The position numbers were made by a program, and so were the translations under genes. The notes beneath the pieces are model-generated. The model worked only from the letters and a program-made list of their open reading frames with translations, was not told the origin of the DNA and did no database searches. Source: Arthrobacter sp. KBS0703 (GTDB taxonomy: Bacteria; Actinomycetota; Actinomycetes; Actinomycetales; Micrococcaceae). Taken from it: DNA of 64,000 nucleotides. Location of the stretch: the NCBI RefSeq assembly GCF_002008315.2, contig NZ_MVDG02000002.1, forward strand, positions 283,232 through 347,231, read 5' to 3'. Of this stretch, positions 46,283 through 57,828 are shown in pieces (position 1 is the stretch's first letter; each line of letters starts with the position of its first letter).

Positions 46283-48193
46283 ATGGCATTGGACAGTGAC
46301 ATTGCTGCCCTCGATCCCACCCCGCCCGCACCCCTCCCGCCCGCAGCAGTCCTGGACACGGAGGACTGTGAGCAGCTCCTGCAGGAGCTGCGCCAGACCA
46401 AGACCGAGCGGGCCGTAACGGAACGCCGGAACCGCAAACTCACACTCGACAAGGCCACCTTCGGGATCACGGGCGCATGCGCCGTCGCCTTCGTCTTGTG
46501 GGGCTTCTTCGGACGGGACAGCCTCGCTGCCACATCGCAAAGCGTCCTCGACTGGGTCATGGAGTACACCGGCTGGCTCTTCATGGTCCTGGCGTCGCTC
46601 TTCGTGGTCTTTGTTCTGTGGCTGGCCCTCGGCAAGTTCGGCAACATCCCGCTGGGCAAGGACGGCGAGAAACCCGAATTCCGCACCATCTCCTGGGTAG
46701 CCATGATGTTTGCCGCCGGCATGGGCATCGGGCTCATGTTCTACGGCGTGGCCGAACCCCTCTACCACTACGTCTCGCCGCCGCCCGGAACCGTGGACGG
46801 ACGGACCCCCGCGGCCATCCAGACCGCCATGGCCACCTCTATCTTCCACTGGACCCTGCACCCCTGGGCCATGTATGCAGTGGTTGGCATCGCCATGGCC
46901 TACGGCACCTACCGACTGGGCCGCAAGCAGCTCATCTCCGCGGCCTTCACCTCGCTCTTTGGCATCAGGATGGTTGAAGGCCCGGTGGGCAAGTTCATTA
47001 ATATCCTGGCTATTTTCGCCACGCTGTTCGGCACCGCTGCCTCGCTGGGCCTGGGCGCCCTCCAGATCGGCAGCGGCCTGACGTCCAACGGCTGGGTGGG
47101 GGAAATCGGCACACCCGTGCTCGTGGTCATCGTCGCAATCCTGACGTCCTGTTTCGTGGCCTCCGCGGTCTCCGGCATCAGCCGCGGCATCCAGTGGCTG
47201 TCCAACATCAACATGGTCCTGGCCGTTGTCCTGGCCCTCATCGTGTTCGTGGCCGGGCCCACGCTCTTCATCCTGAACCTGATCCCGGCCGCCGTGGGGG
47301 ACTATGCCAGGGACCTGGCGGAAATGTCTTCCCGGACCGAGGCCGTGGGAGACGAGGCGCTGCGGAGCTGGATGTCCAGCTGGACCATCTTCTACTGGGC
47401 CTGGTGGCTGTCTTGGACACCGTTCGTTGGGATGTTCATCGCCCGTATCAGCCGGGGCCGTACCATCCGGCAGTTCGTCACCGGAGTCCTGCTGGTTCCC
47501 AGCCTTGTCAGCGTGATCTGGTTCGGCATCTTCGGCGGCACTGCCTTCGGCATCCAGCAGCAGGCCGACAAGACGGAGAACCCCGCCGACGGCCTCGTCA
47601 AAATGGTCGACGGCGCACCCTCCATCTCGTTCGACGGCGCCCTTTTCGACCTGATCAAGAACCTGAACATGCCTGCCTGGGCCACCGCCGCGGTCATCGT
47701 CCTGGCCATGGTCCTGGTGGCAATCTTCTTCATCACCGGAGCAGACTCCGCCTCCATCATCATGGCCTCCCTGAGTTCCAACGGAGCCAGCGAACCCCGC
47801 CGCGGGCTGGTGATCTTCTGGGGCCTGCTGACCGGCGGAGTGGCAGCCGTGATGCTCCTTGCCGGCGGAGACGAACCGTCCGAAGCGTTGTCCGGCCTGC
47901 AGCGGATCACGATCGTGGCCGCCCTGCCCTTCGTGGTGGTGATGCTCCTGCTCTGCCTCGCTCTGGCCCGCGACCTGCGCCGTGATCCGCTGGCGCTGCG
48001 GCAGCGGCTCGCCACCACGGTGGTCGAACGCGCCATCCGCACCGGAGTGGAACAGCACGGCGGCGTCCAGTTCGATCTCGTGACCAGGCATGAATGCGAC
48101 GGACGCTGTGCCGAGGGCACGCGCTGCCCGGGTGACACCACGTCCAGCGACGCCAAGACCAGCGACGCCACCGACGCCGTCGCCACCAACTAG
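46283..48193 (+). CDS. BCCT family betaine/carnitine/choline-type transporter
   Basis: This 636-residue transporter has about twelve membrane segments. The substrate-binding Trp region WAWWLSWTPFVGMFIARISR and the glycine-rich AAGMGIGLMFYGVAEPLYHY define the BCCT family. A long cytoplasmic N-terminus and an acidic C-terminus with two Cys (ECDGRCAEGTRC) are unusual. Lying before purU and dimethylglycine oxidase, it probably imports glycine betaine or dimethylglycine as carbon and nitrogen source, and possibly as osmolyte. Confidence 0.93.
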   Translation: MALDSDIAALDPTPPAPLPPAAVLDTEDCEQLLQELRQTKTERAVTERRNRKLTLDKATFGITGACAVAFVLWGFFGRDSLAATSQSVLDWVMEYTGWLFMVLASLFVVFVLWLALGKFGNIPLGKDGEKPEFRTISWVAMMFAAGMGIGLMFYGVAEPLYHYVSPPPGTVDGRTPAAIQTAMATSIFHWTLHPWAMYAVVGIAMAYGTYRLGRKQLISAAFTSLFGIRMVEGPVGKFINILAIFATLFGTAASLGLGALQIGSGLTSNGWVGEIGTPVLVVIVAILTSCFVASAVSGISRGIQWLSNINMVLAVVLALIVFVAGPTLFILNLIPAAVGDYARDLAEMSSRTEAVGDEALRSWMSSWTIFYWAWWLSWTPFVGMFIARISRGRTIRQFVTGVLLVPSLVSVIWFGIFGGTAFGIQQQADKTENPADGLVKMVDGAPSISFDGALFDLIKNLNMPAWATAAVIVLAMVLVAIFFITGADSASIIMASLSSNGASEPRRGLVIFWGLLTGGVAAVMLLAGGDEPSEALSGLQRITIVAALPFVVVMLLLCLALARDLRRDPLALRQRLATTVVERAIRTGVEQHGGVQFDLVTRHECDGRCAEGTRCPGDTTSSDAKTSDATDAVATN

Positions 48194-48216
48194 TCGCCAC
48201 CACCAAGGAGACAACC

Positions 48217-49206
48217 GTGACCACAGTTCTTGAAAGCCGCCCCGCCGGCGCTGCAACTACGGCCGCTGCAGCCGCAAGGGCCGAGGCCTCTAGCGCGGCT
48301 GCGCGTTCGGTGTCCGAGGCCCGGACGGCGGAATTCGTCCTGACCCTGGCCTGCCCCGAGCGGCCGGGCATCGTCCGGGCTGTCACCGCCTTCCTGGCCG
48401 ACCGCGGCTTCGACATCGTGGAGCACCAGCAGTTCGACGACCACGTCAGCGGCAACCTCTACCTGAGGACGGCCTTCACGGGAGGAGGCGCCGACCCCGG
48501 TTTCGACGAGCTCAACCACCGGGCAGCCGTCACGGCAGAAAGCCTCACCGCCGAATTCGCGGCGACGGCCGGGGAGTTCGGCATGAATTTCACCTTCCAT
48601 GACGGTCGGCCCCAGCGGCTGCTGGTCATGGTCTCGAAGTTCGGCCATTGCCTGAACGACCTGATTTTCCGCTGGCGCGCCGGCAGCCTGGGTGCGGAGA
48701 TCGCCGTCGTGGTTTCCAACCACGAGGAGCTGCGCGCGATGGCCGAAGGTGCCGGGCTGCCCTTCATCCACGTGCCCGTCACGGCCGCCACCAAGCCCGA
48801 GGCGGAGGCCCGTCTGCTGGAGCTCATCGCCGAATACGATGCCGACCTCGTGGTCCTGGCCCGCTACATGCAGGTGCTCTCCAACGATCTGTGCACCAGC
48901 CTGCGCGGCCGGGCCATCAACATCCACCATTCCTTCCTGCCCGGCTTCAAGGGCGCCAAGCCGTACCACCAGGCATACGACCGCGGCGTGAAACTCGTCG
49001 GGGCCACGGCGCACTACGTCACCCCGGAGCTGGACGAGGGCCCCATCATCGAGCAGGAAGTCTTCCGGGTGGACCACAGCCTTGATGCGGACGCCCTGGT
49101 GACGGTCGGCCGCGATGCCGAATCGCAGGCCCTGTCCCGGGCCGTGAAGTGGCATTGCCAGCACCGCGTCCTGCTCAACAACACCCGCACCGTCGTATTC
49201 CGCTAA
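48217..49206 (+). CDS. purU: formyltetrahydrofolate deformylase, second copy
   Basis: This 329-residue paralogue of the enzyme at 27045 has the same ACT domain (LTLACPERPGIVRAVTAFL) and catalytic motifs (MVSKFGHCLNDLIFRW, INIHHSFLPGFKGAKPYH). A 38-residue Ala-rich N-terminal extension is extra. It lies 23 bases after the BCCT gene and 21 before dmg. It would release formate from the folate-bound C1 units made by dimethylglycine oxidase, keeping THF free. Confidence 0.94.
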   Translation: MTTVLESRPAGAATTAAAAARAEASSAAARSVSEARTAEFVLTLACPERPGIVRAVTAFLADRGFDIVEHQQFDDHVSGNLYLRTAFTGGGADPGFDELNHRAAVTAESLTAEFAATAGEFGMNFTFHDGRPQRLLVMVSKFGHCLNDLIFRWRAGSLGAEIAVVVSNHEELRAMAEGAGLPFIHVPVTAATKPEAEARLLELIAEYDADLVVLARYMQVLSNDLCTSLRGRAINIHHSFLPGFKGAKPYHQAYDRGVKLVGATAHYVTPELDEGPIIEQEVFRVDHSLDADALVTVGRDAESQALSRAVKWHCQHRVLLNNTRTVVFR

Positions 49207-51735
<2,529 letters not shown>

Positions 51736-51757
51736 CGCGCTCCTCTCTGCCACACAT

Positions 51758-51796
51758 CGACGGCGACACTCCGGACTTACCGGGGTGTCGCCGTCG
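51758..51796 (+). terminator. terminator hairpin after dmg (copy 1)
   Basis: A 15-base stem (51758-51772 with 51782-51796, one G-T pair) closes on a nine-base loop, 22 bases after dmg. A near copy lies at 52280-52318. Confidence 0.8.
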
Positions 51797-51828
51797 TCGT
51801 GGGGTCCAACAGGGGTCAGCAGGCTCAG

Positions 51829-52149
51829 TCACACTGGGAGCGGGCGGCAGAGGTTTCGGAGGGCGGCATAGCTGGCCGCGGCCGCCTCTGTCTCGGCCTG
51901 AATCCGCTGCGTGAGCACCTCGACCTGTTCGGAGATCTGGAGGCTGACCGGGAGACGCTGGCCGGGCCAGGCGGATGCCTCACGGGAGTCGACCAGGGCC
52001 GCGGTCAATGCCTTGGAGAGGGCATGAACCTTCCACGAGTGCCGCACGCAGTGAACTGCCCGCCGTTTGAGTTCCGGGCCTTGGACCAGGAGCTCGCGGC
52101 TGCCCGACACCACTGCCAGCAGCGTCCGCCCGGCTTGAATTCTTCTCAT
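51829..52149 (-). CDS. hypothetical protein between duplicated terminators, 106 residues
   Basis: The - strand frame from ATG 52149 encodes a hydrophilic protein. Its C-terminal half is a likely helix (LQISEQVEVLTQRIQAETEA). A GGGGGA lies 10-15 bases upstream. No family is recognised. Position between the direct repeats suggests an accessory cargo gene or a chance frame. Confidence 0.35.
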   Translation of the reverse strand: MRRIQAGRTLLAVVSGSRELLVQGPELKRRAVHCVRHSWKVHALSKALTAALVDSREASAWPGQRLPVSLQISEQVEVLTQRIQAETEAAAASYAALRNLCRPLPV

Positions 52150-52279
52150 GCGTGCACATCCCCCAACACACCAATTTCGGAACCGTTTGTTCGAGTGTTG
52201 CGGAGGTGCCTCAACTTCCGGTCAAGGCGGTCCAAGGATTTGCCCAATTCCGCCGTCCTGACCCTTTTTGCCAAAAAAA

Positions 52280-52318
52280 CGACGGCGACACTCCGGACTT
52301 GCTGGGGTGTCGCCGTCG
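52280..52318. terminator. terminator-like hairpin (copy 2)
   Basis: This has the same stem as at 51758-51796 with two changes in the loop, preceded by a seven-A run at 52273-52279. The A-run would be a T-run on the - strand, so it would serve best for - strand transcripts. Confidence 0.75.
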
Positions 52319-52403
52319 TTCTGTGGTCAAACAGGGTCAGCAGGGCTGCGGCTGCCGAAATTTAGGTCTTCCCTTGGCTGAGTGTGCCATGTACCATTTC
52401 ACA

Positions 52404-52417
52404 TATCACGTGACATA
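52404..52417. promoter_or_regulatory. operator-like site upstream of the ABC genes
   Basis: TATCACGTGACATA has the core TCACGTGA. Its reverse complement matches AATGTCACATGGTA at 55547-55560 in 11 of 14 positions. It lies 46 bases before the ABC ATPase start. The GntR regulator at 58784 is the likely binder. Confidence 0.5.
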
Positions 52418-52462
52418 GCCCACATCGATCGACGGCTCTTGGCCCCCACATGGAAGATCGCT

Positions 52463-53248
52463 ATGACCCTTTCAGAAATCGCAGACGGTAAGCTCGCACC
52501 TCGTCTGGGTATCAAGCTAGACAACATTTCGAAGCGCTACGGCGAACACACCGTCCTCGACGACGTATCCCTGCACGTTGAACCGGGGACGGTCACGGCT
52601 CTCATCGGACCCTCAGGTGCCGGTAAAAGCACATTCCTAAGATGCATCAACCTGCTGGAGCGCCCCGATTCCGGCACCATCCAGGTAGACCAGCACACCA
52701 TCGAGCCCGGCAAGGATGTCACCAGCCGCGACCTTGCGGCCCTGCGGCGCACAGTGGGCATGGTGTTCCAGTCCTTCAACCTGTTTCCGCACATGTCCGC
52801 CTTGAAGAACATCAGCTTCCCCCAGCAGAAGGTCCTGGGACGCACCAAGGAAGAGGCCGACGCACGGTCGAGGCAGCTGCTGGAGAGGGTGGGCCTCAAG
52901 GAGAAGGCGGACCAGCATCCGGGGAAGTGCTCCGGCGGCCAGCAGCAGCGCATCGCCATCGCCCGAGCCCTTGCCCTCGATCCGGCCATCATGCTCTTCG
53001 ACGAGCCGACATCGGCCCTGGACCCCGAGGTGGGGCTCGAAGTCCTGGCCGTGATGCGCGAACTGGCCGCGGACGGTATGACGATGATCGTGGTCACCCA
53101 TGAAATGCAGTTCGCCCGGGACGTCTCGGACACGCTCGTCGTCATGGCCGATTGCAAGATCATCGAGCAGGGCGATCCGCGCGCCATCATGAGCGACCCC
53201 AAGGAAGCCCGCACCCGCCGCTTCCTCCGGGCCGTGCTGGAGCGCTGA
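52463..53248 (+). CDS. polar amino acid ABC transporter ATPase
   Basis: This 261-residue ATPase starts at ATG 52463. Walker A is GPSGAGKST, the signature is CSGGQQQRIAIARALAL, Walker B is IMLFDEPTSALDPE, and the switch is THEMQFA. FQSFNLFPHMSALKNI is the polar-amino-acid type Q-loop. With two permeases and a binding protein following, it forms an importer whose neighbours suggest hydroxyproline as substrate. Confidence 0.93.
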   Translation: MTLSEIADGKLAPRLGIKLDNISKRYGEHTVLDDVSLHVEPGTVTALIGPSGAGKSTFLRCINLLERPDSGTIQVDQHTIEPGKDVTSRDLAALRRTVGMVFQSFNLFPHMSALKNISFPQQKVLGRTKEEADARSRQLLERVGLKEKADQHPGKCSGGQQQRIAIARALALDPAIMLFDEPTSALDPEVGLEVLAVMRELAADGMTMIVVTHEMQFARDVSDTLVVMADCKIIEQGDPRAIMSDPKEARTRRFLRAVLER

Positions 53249-53249
53249 T

Positions 53250-53894
53250 ATGGACGCCCTTTCAGCAGTACTTCAGGGACTGCCTATGACGATCATGCTG
53301 ACGCTCTCAGCGTTCGCCATCGGCATCGTGGGCGCCGTTCCCCTGGCAGTGGGCTTGTCGTCGTCGAACCTTCTTGCGCGGCTGGTGTCGCGGCTCTTCG
53401 TGGACCTGGTCCGCGGAGTCCCGATCATCGTTTGGCTTTTCCTGCTCAAGTTCGGCATCCAGATCGGCACGTTCAAGTTCAACCCCGTCGGCGCCGCAAT
53501 AGTCGGCCTGGGCGTTGTCTCCATCGCCTATCTCGCCGAAATCTACCGCGGCGGGCTACAGTCCGTTCCGCGCGGCCAAGGCGAGGCAGCGCATGCCCTC
53601 GGACTGACCCGCGGGACCACGTTCTACGGCGTGATGGTCCCGCAGGCCTTCCGCATCATCTCCCCCTCGATCGCCACCTATCTGACCGGCCTGCTCAAGG
53701 ACTCCTCGATCGCGTCGACGATCATCGTCACCGAGATGGTCTTCCAGTCCCAGGCCTTCGCCCGGCAACACCCCACGGTGGAGGGGATCCTGCCCTACAT
53801 CATCGTGGGCGTCCTTTACATCGTGCTCAGCTTGCCGATCGCGTACTTGTCCCGTCGACTCGACTCCCGCATGAGGAAGGCCATCTACGCATGA
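53250..53894 (+). CDS. amino acid ABC transporter permease 1
   Basis: This 214-residue HisM/GlnP-type permease has about five membrane helices. LVRGVPIIVWLFLLKFGI and EIYRGGLQSVPRGQGEAAHALGL (coupling EAA loop) are typical. It starts one base after the ATPase stop and overlaps the second permease as ATGA. Confidence 0.92.
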   Translation: MDALSAVLQGLPMTIMLTLSAFAIGIVGAVPLAVGLSSSNLLARLVSRLFVDLVRGVPIIVWLFLLKFGIQIGTFKFNPVGAAIVGLGVVSIAYLAEIYRGGLQSVPRGQGEAAHALGLTRGTTFYGVMVPQAFRIISPSIATYLTGLLKDSSIASTIIVTEMVFQSQAFARQHPTVEGILPYIIVGVLYIVLSLPIAYLSRRLDSRMRKAIYA

Positions 53895-54544
53895 CCTGGC
53901 TAACAGAATGGGCGGGCTACCTCCCGCAGATGATGGCCGGCCTCGGTGTCAGCCTCCTGATCGCCGGCATCTCGATCTTCTTCGGCTATCCGTTGGGCCT
54001 GGTACTCAGCCTCATGGTCACCGCGAAGAACCTGGCCGTCCGCACGCTGGGACTCGCCGTCGTCGAAATTGGCCGCGGCGCACCGGCCCTGGTGATCCTC
54101 TACCTCTTCTACTATGGCTTGCCGAAGTTCGGGATCGCGTTCGAGAGCATCACTGCCGCCTGCCTCGCCCTCACGTGGAACTCAGCGGCGTACTCGAGCG
54201 AGATCATGCGGGCAGGGCTCCAATCGGTGGCCCGCGGACAGCTTGAGGCTTCCAATGCCCTTGGCTTGTCGCAGCGCGACACCTTCTTCCGGGTCGTCAT
54301 GCCGCAAGGCATGAGGTCGGCGATCCCCGGGCTCATGGGAGTCGCGATCCAGATGTTCCAAGGCACGTCCCTTGCATACGGAATCGCCGTCCCCGAGCTG
54401 ATGAAGACGGCGTACAACATCGGCAGCCAGGACTTCAACTATCTGCAGATCTTCACTCTCGCAGGCCTCTGCTACGCCGTCATTTCGATGCCGGCCACGT
54501 GGATCACCGTCTTCTTCGAGAAGCGCATGGCCCGCCACACCTGA
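53891..54544 (+). CDS. amino acid ABC transporter permease 2
   Basis: This 217-residue permease is of the same family: VEIGRGAPALVILYLFYYGL, and the EAA loop is MRAGLQSVARGQLEASNALG. The ATGA start overlap fixes ATG 53891. It pairs with permease 1 to form the membrane channel. Confidence 0.92.
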   Translation: MTWLTEWAGYLPQMMAGLGVSLLIAGISIFFGYPLGLVLSLMVTAKNLAVRTLGLAVVEIGRGAPALVILYLFYYGLPKFGIAFESITAACLALTWNSAAYSSEIMRAGLQSVARGQLEASNALGLSQRDTFFRVVMPQGMRSAIPGLMGVAIQMFQGTSLAYGIAVPELMKTAYNIGSQDFNYLQIFTLAGLCYAVISMPATWITVFFEKRMARHT

Positions 54545-54590
54545 CCGCTCCGCCACATCCTGCAGCACCCCCAACAACACAGGAGGAACC

Positions 54591-55463
54591 ATGAATACCC
54601 ACCGACTCAAAGGCGCCGGCATCCTGACTGCCAGCGCGATCGCCCTCAGCCTCGCCCTGACAGCCTGCGGCGGATCCTCGGACGCAAGCACCGCCTCATG
54701 CACTCCGAAGCACCCCGGCATCCAGACCGTCGCACCGGGCAAGCTCACGGTGGGCGTCATCGACATCCCGCCGTTCAGCAGCTACAACAGCGGCAAGCCC
54801 AACGGCATAGACATCGCGATCGTCAGCAATATTGCGAAGGACGAGTGCCTCGAACCCGCCTACCAGCAAGCCACCTACGCAGATGCCGTGCAGTCGATCT
54901 CGGGCGGCAACATCGACCTCGCGGTGGGCACCATCGACGCAACCGAGAAGCGCCTCAAGGCTGTCGACTTCTCCGCCTCCACCTACCTCGACGGCATGGG
55001 CATCGTTTCCAAGTCGGGCGCCACCACCGTTTCGGATCTTGAAAAGATGAACAAGGTCGGCACGATCGACGGCTACCTGTGGGTTGAGGACCTCAAGAAG
55101 ATCCTGGGCGACAGGCTCGTCACCTACCCCAGCAGCGTCGAGCTCAAGGCGGATTTCGACGCCGGCCGCCTGGACGCCGACGTCGACGCTTACGGCGTGC
55201 AGGTGCTTCAGTTCAAGGGCGCCGCCGGCGTCAAGGTTTCGCTCGCGAACGAGAAGCCGGACGCGCGCGTCGGGGCAATCGCCCACGCACCCGAAGCCGC
55301 GTTCCCGATGACCAAGGGCAACAAGAGCCTGCAGGAGGCACTCGACGCCGGCATCACCGCACAGCGCGCGGATGGCACCATCACCAAGCTCCTGACCGGC
55401 GCCGGGCTGTCCGAAGGACTCGGGAAGGTCGCCGAAAAGCAGTACGTAGTTCCCGCAAGCTAG
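54591..55463 (+). CDS. amino acid ABC transporter solute-binding lipoprotein
   Basis: This 290-residue family-3 binding protein has a lipoprotein signal: hydrophobic stretch then LALTACGGSS, with Cys as the lipid anchor. KLTVGVIDIPPFSSYNSGKP and AVGTIDATEKRLKAVDFSAS are ligand-domain signatures. AGGAGG precedes ATG 54591. It captures the substrate outside the membrane; the gene neighbours suggest hydroxyproline or a related imino acid. Confidence 0.92.
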   Translation: MNTHRLKGAGILTASAIALSLALTACGGSSDASTASCTPKHPGIQTVAPGKLTVGVIDIPPFSSYNSGKPNGIDIAIVSNIAKDECLEPAYQQATYADAVQSISGGNIDLAVGTIDATEKRLKAVDFSASTYLDGMGIVSKSGATTVSDLEKMNKVGTIDGYLWVEDLKKILGDRLVTYPSSVELKADFDAGRLDADVDAYGVQVLQFKGAAGVKVSLANEKPDARVGAIAHAPEAAFPMTKGNKSLQEALDAGITAQRADGTITKLLTGAGLSEGLGKVAEKQYVVPAS

Positions 55464-55503
55464 CCCGCCCTGCTCCTTCCAGCTGACGCAAGTCAGCAAC
55501 CCC

Positions 55504-55529
55504 GGGTGCCGGGCTGCGGCCCGGCACCC
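55504..55529 (+). terminator. hairpin after the binding-protein gene
   Basis: GGGTGCCGGGC (55504-55514) pairs perfectly with 55519-55529 around a four-base loop. It separates the importer genes from the enzyme operon that follows. Confidence 0.8.
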
Positions 55530-55546
55530 ATTCCAACCACCTGTGC

Positions 55547-55560
55547 AATGTCACATGGTA
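55547..55560. promoter_or_regulatory. operator-like site upstream of the hydroxyproline enzyme operon
   Basis: AATGTCACATGGTA matches the site at 52404-52417 read on the other strand. A further inverted pair GTGAG-N4-CTCAC follows at 55571-55584. The two shared sites suggest one regulator controls uptake and breakdown together. Confidence 0.5.
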
Positions 55561-55630
55561 GATTAGGCTGTGAGGTAGCTCACGGCAGCACAATGACGGC
55601 GCCGCGTGTGCCCCACCGAAAGGACCCACA

Positions 55631-56536
55631 ATGACTGAAACCCGCAAGGCCTGGCACGGCGTACTCGTCGCCACAGCGCTGCCGTTCAAGGACGATCTCA
55701 GCATCGACTACGACGCCTACGCTGAGCATGTCCGTTTCCTGGCCAACGCAGGCTGCGACGGCGTAGCCCCCAACGGCTCGCTGGGCGAGTACCAGACGCT
55801 GAGCGAAGAAGAGCGCGCCCGCGTGATCACGACTGCGGTCGAGGCCGCGCCTGAGGGCTTCACCGTCATGGCCGGCGTGGGCGCCTACGGCGGGCTGCAG
55901 ACGCAGAAGTGGGCAGAGCAGGCCGCCGAGGCCGGCGCCAAGGCGCTCATGCTGCTTCCCCCGAACGCCTACCGCGCCAACGACGACGAGGTGGTGGACC
56001 ACTTTCGCCGCGCGGCCGCCGTCGGGCTGCCGATCGTGGCCTACAACAACCCCATCGACACCAAAGTGGACCTGACTCCGCAGCTCATCGCCCGCCTCCA
56101 CGGTGAAGGCCTCATTGTCGGCGTCAAGGAGTTCACTGGTGACGTCCGCCGGGCCTACGAGATCAAAGAACTCGCTCCGGAGGTGGACCTCCTCATCGGA
56201 ACGGACGATACCGTCGTCGAAATGGGCCTGGCAGGTGCCGTCGGCTGGGTGGCGGGCTACCCGAACGCAATTCCTGAATCCACCCTCGAGCTCTACCGGC
56301 TCTCCACCTCCGGCGACGTCGCAGACCTTGAGCGGGCCCGGGAAATCTACCGCGACCTGCACTCCTTGCTTCGCTGGGACAGCAAGACGGAATTCGTCCA
56401 GTCCATCAAGCTGTCCATGGACGTCGTTGGCCTCCGTGGCGGCGCCTGCCGCCCGCCGCGCGGACCGCTCGCCCCAGACGTGCGGAACGCCGTCGTCCGC
56501 GACACCGAAGCAGCCCTCGCCAAGGGCTACAAGTAA
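55631..56536 (+). CDS. DapA-family aldolase/deaminase, probable pyrroline-4-hydroxy-2-carboxylate deaminase
   Basis: This is a 301-residue TIM-barrel lyase of the dihydrodipicolinate synthase family. The Schiff-base Lys is in LIVGVKEFTGDVRRAYE and the Tyr region is PIVAYNNPIDTK. NGSLGEYQTLSEEER replaces the Thr-Thr pair typical of true DapA. Among hydroxyproline-type genes it probably turns pyrroline-4-hydroxy-2-carboxylate into alpha-ketoglutarate semialdehyde and ammonia. The assignment rests largely on neighbours. Confidence 0.85.
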   Translation: MTETRKAWHGVLVATALPFKDDLSIDYDAYAEHVRFLANAGCDGVAPNGSLGEYQTLSEEERARVITTAVEAAPEGFTVMAGVGAYGGLQTQKWAEQAAEAGAKALMLLPPNAYRANDDEVVDHFRRAAAVGLPIVAYNNPIDTKVDLTPQLIARLHGEGLIVGVKEFTGDVRRAYEIKELAPEVDLLIGTDDTVVEMGLAGAVGWVAGYPNAIPESTLELYRLSTSGDVADLERAREIYRDLHSLLRWDSKTEFVQSIKLSMDVVGLRGGACRPPRGPLAPDVRNAVVRDTEAALAKGYK

Positions 56537-56574
56537 ACAAAAGGGTTGGTTACGGGCAGGCCGGATCCGAATCT

Positions 56575-56654
56575 GGACCTAAGCGTCCGGTGACAGACCC
56601 ACTAGACGGGCCGCGGACCTAAGCGGCCGGTGACAGACGCACAAGCCGGGCCGC
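56575..56654 (+). repeat. two tandem 40-bp repeats
   Basis: A 40-base unit beginning GGACCTAAGCG occurs at 56575-56614 and again at 56615-56654 with about five differences; a third copy starts with GGACCT at 56655 and breaks off. They fill the 290-base gap before the epimerase gene. No gene is seen in that gap. Confidence 0.8.
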
Positions 56655-56826
56655 GGACCTTCGGAAAGGAGCGCATCGCGGCCGACCGCGTCACGAAGGT
56701 CGCCCAGCGACCGAAGTGACGCCTGTCGGCTGTGTCTAAGCGACGCCGAAGGGCCGTTGCCCGGCGAAGCCCAGCGGAGCCGCCGAAATCCCGCCAAACC
56801 AGCCCCAACAAGAGGAGAAGGAAAGC

Positions 56827-57828
56827 ATGAGAACCAGCCGCATCTTCCACGCCGTGGACTCGCATACCGAAGGCATGCCCACGCGAGTCATCACCGGCGG
56901 CATCGGGACGATCCCCGGCGCCACCATGGCCGAGCGCCGCCTGTGGTTCATGGAGAACAGCGACTGGATCCGCACCTTACTCATGACCGAACCGCGCGGC
57001 CACGCGTCGATGAGCGGGGCGATCCTCCAGCCATCGACGCGGCCGGACGCGGACTTCGGGGTGCTCTTCATCGAGGTGTCCGGTCTCCTGCCAATGTGCG
57101 GCCACGGCGCCATCGGCGTCGCAACCGTCCTGGTGGAGACGGGCATGGTGGAGGTTGTTGAACCGGTTACCACCGTGCGGCTCGACACCCCCGCCGGCCT
57201 GGTGGTCGCGCAGGTCGCCGTCAAGGATGGTCATGCCGAGTCCGTGACCATCCGCAACGTCCCCTCCTTCGTGGACCGCTTCGATGCCAAGGTGGAAGTT
57301 CCTGGGTTCGGTGCCGTTCCGTACGATCTGGCATTCGGCGGGAACTTCTACGCGATCGTGGACCTGGACAGCCTTGATTTGCCGTTCGAGCGCGAGCGCA
57401 AGGACGACCTGCTCAAGGCCGGATTGGCGATCATGGAGGCGATCAATGCCACGGATGAGCCCGTCCACCCCGAGCGCGACGATATCCGTGGCTGCCACCA
57501 CGTCTATCTCAAGGCGCCCGGCTCGACGGCCGAGCACTCCCGGCACGCGATGGCCATCCACCCGGGTTGGTTCGACCGCTCCCCGTGCGGTACTGGCACG
57601 AGCGCCCGTATGGCGCAGTTGCACGGGCGCGGCGAACTGGCCCTGGGCACCGACTTCGTCAACGAGTCCTACATCGGTTCCCGTTTTACCGGCCGCTTGG
57701 TTGAGGAAACGGAGGTGGCTGGCCGCCCAGCTGTCGTCCCCACCGTCACCGGCCGGGCCTGGCTTACCGGCACCGCGCAATATTTCCTGGATCCCACCGA
57801 CCCGTTTCCCGCGGGGTTCCTGCTGTGA
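56827..57828 (+). CDS. proline racemase family, probable 4-hydroxyproline 2-epimerase
   Basis: This is a 333-residue enzyme with both catalytic cysteines: Cys91 in LLPMCGHGAIG and Cys254 in RSPCGTGTSARM. A Cys pair marks racemases/epimerases, whereas dehydratases of the family have Thr at the second site. HAVDSHTEGMPTRVI is the family start. It would convert trans-4-hydroxy-L-proline to the cis-D form that the FAD oxidase downstream uses. AGGAGAAGG precedes ATG 56827. Confidence 0.9.
   Translation: MRTSRIFHAVDSHTEGMPTRVITGGIGTIPGATMAERRLWFMENSDWIRTLLMTEPRGHASMSGAILQPSTRPDADFGVLFIEVSGLLPMCGHGAIGVATVLVETGMVEVVEPVTTVRLDTPAGLVVAQVAVKDGHAESVTIRNVPSFVDRFDAKVEVPGFGAVPYDLAFGGNFYAIVDLDSLDLPFERERKDDLLKAGLAIMEAINATDEPVHPERDDIRGCHHVYLKAPGSTAEHSRHAMAIHPGWFDRSPCGTGTSARMAQLHGRGELALGTDFVNESYIGSRFTGRLVEETEVAGRPAVVPTVTGRAWLTGTAQYFLDPTDPFPAGFLL

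Larger units (their letters stand above)
51758..52351. repeat. direct repeats of about 73 bp flanking a short segment
   Basis: The stretch 51758-51831 (hairpin plus a sequence ending in GGGTCAGCAGG) recurs at 52280-52351 with few changes. The roughly 450 bases between hold the hypothetical frame 51829-52149. The whole gap 51736-52462 otherwise has no gene. Duplication of a terminator around an accessory segment is seen directly; its cause is not. Confidence 0.75.

Noticed and set aside
45818..48256. A long - strand frame opposite the BCCT transporter
   Set aside because: It is His/Gly/Glu-rich antisense shadow of a gene with clear family motifs on the + strand.
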